DNA of 64,000 nucleotides from assembly GCF_002775205.1 (NCBI RefSeq), contig NC_036457.1:4449650-4513649 (forward strand), written 5' to 3'. Shown here one piece after another: positions 54,960 through 64,000 of this stretch (positions within the stretch are counted from its first letter, which is position 1; each line of letters begins with the position of its first letter). A program made the position numbers and the translations under genes. The DNA comes from Xiphophorus maculatus. Lineage: Eukaryota > Chordata > Actinopteri > Cyprinodontiformes > Poeciliidae. The notes under the pieces are model-generated. The model worked only from the letters and a program-made list of their open reading frames with translations, was not told the DNA's origin and did no database searches.

Positions 54960-57670
54960 GTCGCTTCAGAGGGACTTACGTCCAGGAGGAACCGAACATG
55001 GTCAACTCCAAAAGAGCCTCAAGGCTGCAGAACCAAAACAACCACTTGGTGTTTGATCATGAATATCCCCAGGATCTCAAACATGACAACTGCTTCTTGA
55101 ACAAAATATCGAAATATCTTTTGCCAGTGGTGGGCACCGCTAGCTAAAAAGTTAATAGCGCTAACCCTTAGTTCCGCTAATGCTAAAGCGCTAACTTCAA
55201 TTCAAATTATATCTGATGTTGAAAGAGTGCAACTCTCGAGCACCAATTTAATTTTGACATTATAAATTTACATGTTCAATAATGTTGCTAGATATTGTAT
55301 TTATGTTTATATCTTGTTCTCAACAGTATGTTTATTATTTCTTGTTTGAAATAAAATTATTGGGAAAAGAGAGGAAATGGAACTGCTATGTAAATAGTCT
55401 TAATGCACTTCAAAATAAGGCTAACTACCTTATTATTCGCAGTTGATAACAAACTTAAACAGCGATGTCAAGCTTTATTCACCTGAAAGTTTAAAAAACA
55501 ACAAGTAACTTAGCATGTTGGAATTTAAATTAGGGGAAGCTAAGTGTGCTAAATGTTTTCAAAGTTAGCAAAAATGCTAAAGTTCTAAAATTAGCTTTGC
55601 AATTAGCAAATTAATGGAAGCGTACCCACCACTGGCCAGGAAGAAATCTGATCTGTTAATTATCTTCTTAGATTTTCTCCAAATGTCTCATTTCAACAGA
55701 ATAAGGCTTTCAGCTCAAAACACTTTTAAGGCTGAAAACGTTTTGTACATTACAAACAATATTTTTTAAAATGTAGGTTAACAGTGCTTTGTGAGGGTGA
55801 AGGCACCAGAAAATACAGATTTTTATGTTTCCTCTACATTCAATTTAAACAGTAATCCTTTCCACGATAGAGAGCAACTTGCTTTCTCTTGGATTTGGAC
55901 GGAAACACTCGACTCTTCAACACAGCCGCTCGCGAATGTGACTTCAACCTGCAAAACTGCTGTGAGATTAACCGATCACCACACAACCTGTGCTTCTGGT
56001 CCACAAGGGTCCAACACTGTCAGAGGTCCAGAGTCGGTGTAGCGGTGCAGCCTTTGTCTGAGTGAATGCTCCAAGACGGAGGAGCAGCTGAAGCAGCCAG
56101 CAGGGTGTCATAAGGAGCTTAATGAAGTATTTTAGGTTCTCCACAACTCCAAAGACACAGCAAGCACATTGGAGCTGCAGACAAAGAACAAGGTCAAAGT
56201 TTTACTTCTGAAACATCTTCATTACAACACACACTCTGCTGACGGGCTTCTGTCCTAGTCAGAGAATGGATAATAACAGCTTAGAGACATTTAATTTACA
56301 AAATAAGAGACACAAACAGTGAAATATTCAAATTAATGTGAAATGCAGCAGTCTGCACTCGATAGCCTCCAACATTTCCAGTCTGTCAGCATAAAAACAG
56401 GAACTGACCTGAATGAAGGAAACAGAAACGTTTAAATCTGACCTGAAGCGGGGCTCTTCCCCCATGAGGAGCAGTTTTTCATCGCTACGCTCCTGCTCTG
56501 CGTTCACACCAGACGGCCGTCATCCCCTGGAAGAGTTCGATCTGCCGCAGTTTGAGCCATGAAGCAAACGCTGCATTTCTGGAAGGCCGGGTTAACTTCC
56601 CATGCTGCACTTGTAATCTCCTTACTGCTAATCAGGCTTGTTGTAAGCTGCAAAATCTCCCACCATCAGTTCGATTGTTAGCAGGAATCTGAATTAAGTG
56701 AATCCACTCATCTTGCATTCAGAGTGATAAAGTGCATCAATAATGCTGGACTTTACACCTGGCAGTGTTAGAAGTACAAATTGATACCCATTTTGTGCAA
56801 CTCATCTCAGTACTAAAATTAAAGATATCTTTGTTTTTACTTGTTTCTGACAGTAAAAATTAAATGTTACCAATCCAAACCAACATCCATATTTACCAAT
56901 CATCTGCTTTAAGGCACTTCATGGTGACTGTGTTTAGCAACAGACAGTAGAAGACAAGAAGGACAGTAATAATGAAATCAGGTTTTTAAAAAAGAAAGAA
57001 AGAGAAGAAAGACAAAAGGTGTTAATTTGTAACTCAATACTTTTTCAAGAGATGTGGGTAGACTAAAGTGTGTGATTGTGAACCTGTTAACTTGGCTAGC
57101 TTAGCTACAGACTAGTGTTAGCCTGCATTTCACCAGCATTTAATAAGTGAAGTGAAATATTTGGAGAGATTTTCATATATTTAACTTGTGCCTGTTTTAA
57201 CTAACAAGTTGGAGTCAGCAGCAGCTCCATTCTTCTGTTCCTTTGAAAAATATGAGCAACAGTGTTCAGTGGCATGCTAGGCTAGTTAGCATGATGCAGA
57301 GCGTCTGTTTGGATTTCTGTGCATGTTTGTAGACTGTTGTATCTACAATTCACAGGTAGTAAATATTGTGCTAGTGCCAGTATGTACCTTCATATGTTTT
57401 AAATTTATGTCTGAGCAAACGTCAGCTTGAAATATTTAAGATGATCATTATTTACCGGTGCTTTGTGCATGTTTACAGTGTTATGGAGGTGAAACTCAGA
57501 TAAACTGTAACATAATCAAAACATACAGACAATATATCACCATCACCACTTTTAATTTTATTCACCTTAAAACAACAAGATTTACAGAATCAAATGTCTT
57601 TTATGGATTCTATCTTTTCCTCTATCTCTTTTATCTGCTTACACACACATGCTGCAGCTTACATAACCAT

Positions 57671-57704
57671 GTTTACGTATGACTGCCGGCAGTCATATGT
57701 AAAC
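57671..57704. repeat. 34-bp near-perfect palindrome
   Basis: Left arm GTTTACGTATGACTGCC and right arm GGCAGTCATATGTAAAC are reverse complements except for one position, with no loop. The centre is GCCGGC. Confidence 0.95.
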
Positions 57705-58332
57705 AGACTGAAAGTGATTAGACTGCCCTGTAGGAGGGTACAGATTGCAGAGAAGAATAAAAAGCTAAACTCGCTACAATCTGGTTCCATCCGTAAGGTG
57801 AGCTCAGTGTTTCCCGGCTCTGGACTCTGTATCTGATCCATTTGGATGACATGTATGGCTTGTAACATTTGATCATTCTTTCGGCATTGAAGCCTGTTTT
57901 TATATAATCAAATCTCATAATTTCTCAAGGTAATTTACACTGAGGGGTTCTGATCGGGTCCTGAAACTGGTTAACAGACCCGGTGGAGGTCAGAGACAGA
58001 AATGATTGAACTCCAACATGTCAAAAACCCTTCCAGTCATTTTTGATTTAAGAACATCATAAATCCATACAACGAGTAGTTCATAAAAACCTGGATAATC
58101 AAATAAATCACACAAATTCAGATATAAGATTTCAAAGCACAAAATCCATAAGGTTCCCTGAAATAAACAAACCTCTACCTGAAACCATCAGAAACACACC
58201 ATCACAGTTTTTCCTGCTATGCTTGGTTTTATTACTGAGATCAACTGAAAAGGTTTTGAAAGTTATTTGAGAGCCAATTGACGAGTATTAACTTCAAACA
58301 TTGTTTTAAAAATGATTAAATAAAGAGAACAT

Positions 58333-58338
58333 TTTATT
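58333..58338 (-). promoter_or_regulatory. Poly(A) signal AATAAA for the NLR gene
   Basis: Minus-strand AATAAA lies about 160 bases after the stop codon. Confidence 0.65.
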
Positions 58339-58495
58339 TTAACCAAACACAACCCCTCACCCTCACTGAACAAATTTAGCTTCATTAGTAAGAAAACTCC
58401 ACATAATACCAGAATCGTTCTTTTGTTTGTTTTGGTAAATGGTAAATCAAAGAAAACAAAAAGATCTTGTGCTCTGGCAGCAAACGTCTTACACC

Positions 58496-61400
58496 TTACG
58501 CCTCCACCTCAGACACAGACACAGAGGAGTCGTAGGACCAGTACCCAAACCCAAACCCGAAGGCCGGGTACACCGGTGCAGTGAAGGTGGTCTGGAAGGT
58601 GTGGAGGTGGTAGAATTCATCAGAGGTGACGGCGTAGAAAGACATGATGCCAGCAGGGACGTCTACATAAACTCCTATTCTGCAGGACACTTGGGGCGCT
58701 TTCATCATTGTGTAAGGTGTTTCCTTCTTGTTGTGCCAGAAGGAGTATTGCCTTTCAGTGCAGACGAGACTCCAGCACTGGTCGTTCCAACCCAACCTGC
58801 AGTCGGCCGTGGGTCCTTTCCTGCCGATTCGTTTGTAGCTCACGGCTATGACCACAGGTCCCTTTCTCTTCACCTCCCAGTAACTGCAGCCAGTCAGTGG
58901 GTTTCTGCAGAGCAGCTGCCAGCAGCAGTAGTCGAAGCGGTCTGGGTGATTAGGGTATGGCTGCTCTTCCTTCACCACGGTCACCGTCCTGTTGTCATCC
59001 GACAGCTGCAGGTTCCTGTGAGCCGTGTTTGGGTCAAATTCAATCACACACGCATCTAAAAAACAAGCAGCAAAACATGATTCATCATCATTATTGTTTT
59101 TTAAGTTCATGTAAACCATATACAATATTTATTTTGTGATTCATGAAAGACCCTCAAGGCAGCAGAGAGAAGAGTTTCTTCCAACTAAACGGGCCAAATT
59201 CATGAGCGCAGTTAGCTTACACTTCTTTAAGCCCGACTTCATCCTCTCTTCTCCACAGTTTTCCACTCTGCAGGAATGAACACAGTGAGACTAGTTTAAT
59301 GGCTTTAATTCAAAAAGCAAAGACTTTAAAATAATGTCAAACAGAGTTATTCTCAGTTTCATACTTGAGATTTTCTAGTCTGCACATTTTGTGCTTCACG
59401 CCGCTGGACAGCAGATTGATTCCTGTGTGTCCAGGATTGTTGTAGCTCAGGTCCAGCTCTCTCAAATGTGACGGATTTATGTTCAGGGCAGTGACCAGAC
59501 AATGGCAGCCATCCTCTGTAATCTGGCAGCCAGAGATCCTACAAACACAAAAACAACAAAGCTTTATTCATAACATGCTCTGTGTTCATTTTAAACATAT
59601 TCAAGTGTAAAAGTGAAATTTAAATGGCCATAAATCAGGGTGCTGAGGCTGACCTGAGAATTTCCAGTTTGCATTGAGGATTCTCCAGACCCCCAGACAA
59701 ACTCTGCAATCCTGAATCCATCAGATCATTGTTGCTCACATCCAACTCTCTCAGGCTACACTGGGAGCTGATGATTGTAGCCAGAGTGTCACAACCTTTC
59801 CATGTCAACTTGCAGCCCTTCATCCTGAATATGAGAACCAGTCACATGTATCACGAGAAAGCAACAGTACCTCTAAGGTAAAACGGTCGAGACTTGGAGT
59901 TCAGGGTATTGTTAGAGGCAATGTAAGAAATAATTTTTAAAACAAGAATGGTCCAAGACCAGATAATTTCGGTCCCAATTCAATTGCCTGATAATTGCCA
60001 AAACCCAAATTTGCTGCCTCGTCTGTTTTATAAAAAGCAGTCAAGAGAGAAAGAAATTACACATCGGAGTGCCTGCAACGTGCCAGCTAGTCACAAGACC
60101 CACTATCCAGGCTGAAACAGCTTCTAGTACATTTGGAAGATTTTCCTCAAAGACAAACTGCTAAATCAATGTCTTAGCCAGCAGAAACAAAAATGTCCAG
60201 AAAGATAATTAGGTGACTGGACACTGCATGCTGTGTAACGCCTACAGATGGTGTTATCACAGATTCAATAGGTCAATCAACTCTTGCAGTCTGCTGCCAA
60301 TCAAATTGCTTGCATGCTATACCCTGCTAGATCTGACTGGATGACTCCAAGAAACAGGGAGAAACCATGCTGTATCTGCAAATGGAGATGAATCTGGCCA
60401 TGGTGGAGAGGGAAAGAACTGGTTAAATCCATGCCAGTGGAGAAGGGGCTTTATAGGAGTACCCTGGACCCCTTACTATGACTGTTGCTACATTGACATG
60501 CAGTTATTGCTGTCGAACAAAATGCTGTATTCATGAAATGACCAGTTCAGGAAGACAGCTTAATCCTAACCTGAGAGTTTCAAGTGAACAGTTTGTGCTC
60601 TCCAGTCCAACAGCCAGTTGCATTACTCCTGCATCTCCCAGGTTGTTGTAGCTCAGGTCAAGCTCTTTCAGAATGGAGTTCTGGGAGCTGAGAACTGAAG
60701 ACAGAACTTCAATACCTCTCTGTGACAGGCCACATGCACTCAGACTGAAAAGGAAAGAAGACAGAAATATGGTTCTTAAGTATTACATGTTGTTTCAAAC
60801 AGTTGATTAAAGAAAATATAGAGATTTGTCTCGTACCAAACCCTCTTTGCAGTTTTGACCACGGGAAGCAACCGCATAAAAGCATCCTCTGAAGACACGT
60901 ATGTTTTCAGGTCAAACATGTCAATTTCTTTTTCTGCCAGTAAGATGAAGACCAAGGTAGACCACTGAGCAGAGGACAAGTTATCCACAGTAAGGCGTCC
61001 TGAACTCATGAACCTTTGGATCTCCTCCACGAGAGAATTGTCATTAAGTTCATTCAGACAGTAAAGCAGATTGATGCTCTGTTCTGTAGGCAGCTCAGCA
61101 TCAAGCTTGTCCTTGATGTACTTGATTGCTTCCTGGATGATCTGGGTGTTGTTTTCGGTCTCTTTGACTAGACCTTTTAACAGACTCTGGCTGGACGGCA
61201 GCAAAAGACCCAGTAGAAAGCGTAGAAACATGTCCTGGTCTCCTTTTGGACTTTGCAAGGCTTTGTCAACGGCAGTCTGGTAGGGATTGAATTTGCGTCT
61301 TGCTAGCATAACCATCCAACTTGACTGCATTTCTTCGAGCACATTGACCTGTGAGGTCATGAAAGTGAGATGAACATACAGAGCAGCGAGGAACTCCTGA

Positions 61401-63103
61401 ACGCTCAGATGGGTGAAGCAGAACACCTTGGCCTGGCCCTCCTCACCTTCTTTCTTGAAGATCTCAGGAAACATACCAGTGAAAACTGACACCAATTTAA
61501 TATTGATACCAGATGCCGTAAGGTCTGATTGATCGAATACAAGATTGCCTTTTTGCAACTGCTCATAAGCTAGTTTTCCTAATGATAGAATCTTTTCCTT
61601 GCATGACAGATTCCACTGTGTCTCTGCCTCTGTTACGGCCTTCTGTCTGAACTGGACCAGCAAGAATTTGATGTAGAGCTCAGCCAGAGTCTTCGGGAGT
61701 TCTTCTTCTTCTTCTTCTCTGTTCTTCAGCAGGTCTTCTAGGACTACAGCAGTGATCCAACAGCAAACTGGCATCTGGCACAAGGTCTTCAGGATTTGGG
61801 ATGCGTTGATGTAAGGCATGGTTTTGCTGACCAGTTTGTCATCTCTATATTTCTTCCTGAAGTACTCCAGTTTCTGAGCATGATTGAACCCTGTAACTTC
61901 AGTCACCATGTCAACATGTTTGGAAGGGATCTGGCTGGCAGCTGTAGGACGTGTGGTAATCCAGATGTTCGCAGAGGGAAGCAGAGTTCCTTGAATGATG
62001 CTTGTCAGCAGTACGTCCACTAACGCAGACTCTTTAGGGTCAGTAACTTTCTTGTTACCAATGAAGTCCAGTGGAAGTTGGCTCTCATCCAGACCATCAA
62101 GGATGAAAATGACCCTGAACTCCTTAGAGTTGGAAATATCTACCTCTCTGGTTTCAGGAAAGAACTGTTGAACAAGGTCAACCAACTTGAACTTTCTGTG
62201 TTTCACAGCATTCAGCTCTCTGAAGCTGAGTGGAAATATGAAGTGGAAGTCTTGGTTGGCTTTGTCTTCAGCCCAGTTTTGTGTAAATTTCTGCGTTAGG
62301 ACTGTTTTCCCAATGCCAGCCATTCCAGTTGTCATCATCATTTTGATTTGTTTACCTTTTCCAGAGTGGCCTTTAAAAATATCATCATAGCTGATGGTTT
62401 TTTCTGGTTTGGCTATTTTCCTGGATGCCGATTCAATCTGCCTGATCTCATGTTCTGTGCTGAATTCATTGGTTTCTTTTATTGTCAAGTTCATTTCTAT
62501 AAAGATTTGCTCTTTAGCTTTTGATTTTCCACCCTTTTGGGGGTTTTCCACTGAACCTTGCAGCTTTGTCAAAAGCCTGGACTTGAGATTTTTCTGGCAG
62601 TCAGCAAAGCCCTCTGAAGGAGACAATGATGGACAAAATAAATGAGATTACGTTTTGTTAAACGAAAAAGCTACTAAAATAAACTTCAGCATCTGTGTCA
62701 GTCCTAAACCACATCCAATATTTACATTTTTGAATGTCTTGTGATGGATCTTTCATGATCAGAAGTGATTAATCGACATACCTGACAGTGGTTCCCCATT
62801 TTGGCCAGACAGAACTTGAACAAGGTCATTACGCTCAAGCTTCCTTAAAACCTTTTTGGTCACCTCCACAATACTTTCACAGTAGGTATGTAACATCTGA
62901 TCCACTGTGTCAGTCCGGTCTGCTTTATCTATTCGACTCTTTGGGATGATTGGGAGGCCTCCCAAAACCTCTGACTTTTGCAAATACCATTTAAACTCTT
63001 TCAACTCAGTATCTCCAAGATCTTTGAGTGCTCGCAGAACCAGCTCCTCAGATGTTGGGACAGCACTCTTCTTTGCCTGTGAAAGAGGGTTAAAATGGGG
63101 CAC
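58496..63103 (-). CDS. Fish NLR: PYD-FISNA-NACHT-LRR-B30.2, about 1074 aa
   Basis: Exons in transcript order: 63103-62782 (or from an acceptor at 63076 with an unseen first exon), 62613-60837, 60744-60571, 59824-59654, 59538-59365, 59267-59221, 59055-58496 (TAA). All phases match, giving 1075 codons including the stop. Domains: pyrin death-fold (about 15-98, [21 protein letters not shown]); FISNA (about 115-190, with [12 protein letters not shown]); NACHT with Walker A GMAGIGKT at 204-211 and Walker B FILDGLDE ending at 284; NACHT helical region to about 700; three ribonuclease-inhibitor-type LRR exons (174, 171, 174 nt); a 47-nt linker; and a B30.2 (PRY-SPRY) domain at about 889-1074, starting [15 protein letters not shown]. 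Known role: NLRs with PYD assemble inflammasomes through ASC, and zebrafish NLRP3 has this layout, but fish have hundreds of such genes, so no symbol is given. The Walker motifs look functional. Confidence 0.9.
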
Positions 63104-64000
63104 AACTGATCAAAGACTCACAAAAAAGTCTTACAGTTGCAAAACATACTAATGGCAATTATTAAAGCTGCATTTCTAAACTTTTAAATGCTCCAGTAAG
63201 CACTGTTGGAGAAATATTCTGAATATTTTTGAGAAATATTCTGTCAAGAACCTAATTTTCAGAAATTAGTACCAGTATTATTATTATGATTCGTGTCTGT
63301 TATTTTATACTGCTATCATGTTCAAGATAAATACAGAAATAAATAAATGTCATTTTACCAAAAGTTCTGCCAGAGATGTCAAAAGAACAATCAAAGTTGT
63401 AGAATATCCCATGGAGAAAGCTTCAGAAACTCTACACTTTTTCCCATGAAAACAATAATCAATAAACTTGGATGTAATGGGTTCTATTTACACTCACTGC
63501 ACAAGACTCCACTGCTGAAGAGAACAGCATGTTAAAACTTGGCAAGCTTTTTTACACATCATGTTTAGAGGAAGAGTAGTTTGGCATGTCAAAAACGCCA
63601 TGCCAAAAGTGAAGTCATAGTAAAAAAAAAAGCTTTACTGCAAAGAATTTACTAGATTTCTGTTTGTTACTATATGATTTCTGTACAACTCAATAACCTG
63701 CTTAAGCAAAAATGTGGCTATTTGGTCAACAAACCCATTAGGTTGTTTGTGGGACAGATGCACCCTGAACATGCCAGGCTTGGACCCTTTAATAACTGCT
63801 TACAATTATTGCATGTCTATCTTCTCTTTGTGTTTAACTTTGATTAATGTTCTAACTTAAATGTTTAAGCCTTAAAATATGAACCAGATTTGGAACATCT
63901 TAATAATGACTTCCTCAGTAACACTTCGTTGCAATGATAGGTGTCATAAAATAACTTTAAGTTATGCATGAGAACATCTGTCACCAAATCAAAGCAAAAG
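63104..64000. other. Upstream region of the NLR gene
   Basis: AT-rich sequence with no supported exon. A noncoding or short coding first exon of the NLR gene could lie here or beyond the window; I could not identify a convincing donor or TATA box. Confidence 0.5.

Larger units (their letters stand above)
54960..58495. other. Intergenic region upstream of the peripherin-like gene
   Basis: AT-rich with TTAGC-type words. No supported gene; the short open frame at 55791-56042 has no recognisable feature. It contains a 34-base near-perfect palindrome at 57671. Sequence just upstream of the ATG should hold the photoreceptor promoter, but I could not identify a clear TATA box or CRX cluster. Confidence 0.55.

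Overview
This is a vertebrate nuclear window, almost certainly from a teleost (ray-finned fish) and probably a percomorph. The grounds are short multi-exon genes with GT-AG introns, typical teleost SINE, L2, hAT and Tc1 relics, (CA)n arrays, and a NACHT gene with the fish-specific FISNA and B30.2 architecture. I cannot name the species. Gene models were built by hand from splice sites, reading phase and protein-family resemblance; no database search was possible.

Layout. (1) About 490-10917, + strand: a tnfaip2-like gene (EXOC3/Sec6 superfamily), 5' end probably outside the window, with introns full of tandem repeats. (2) 10918-15724: intergenic, dense in old mobile elements and a long (GT)n. 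(3) 15725-17278, - strand: an intronless 517-codon coiled-coil gene that I do not recognise. (4) 19934-26835, + strand: mark3, 18 coding exons, 714 aa, behind a GC-rich promoter with CCAAT, CRE and YY1-like sites. (5) 29306-36439, - strand: ckb (creatine kinase B), 7 coding exons, 381 aa, with a noncoding first exon and a TATA/CCAAT promoter near 38.7 kb. It lies tail to tail with mark3. (6) 38.8-50.8 kb: about 12 kb with no convincing gene. (7) 50847-54959, - strand: a peripherin-2-like photoreceptor tetraspanin, 3 exons, 360 aa. (8) 58496-63103, - strand: an NLR immune sensor with PYD, FISNA, NACHT, LRR and B30.2 domains, about 1074 aa.

Context. The order tnfaip2, mark3, ckb matches the mammalian TNFAIP2-EIF5-MARK3-CKB block (human 14q32), but no EIF5 gene is visible between tnfaip2 and mark3; the coiled-coil gene sits there instead. 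Beyond ckb the mammalian order is lost. The genes do not form one pathway: they cover membrane-tubule/exocyst-like remodelling, microtubule-affinity kinase signalling, phosphocreatine buffering, photoreceptor disc-rim structure and innate immune sensing.

The most unusual signals are these. A minisatellite of about 44 repeated 5' splice-site-like units starts exactly at a tnfaip2 splice donor, and two other tnfaip2 introns have arrays touching or nearly touching a splice site. The intronless coiled-coil gene has an internal in-frame 43-codon duplication. The peripherin keeps all seven loop cysteines at human numbering but carries its glycosylation sequon at a different residue. There is also a 34-bp near-perfect palindrome at 57671. 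None of these is proven to be a new system.
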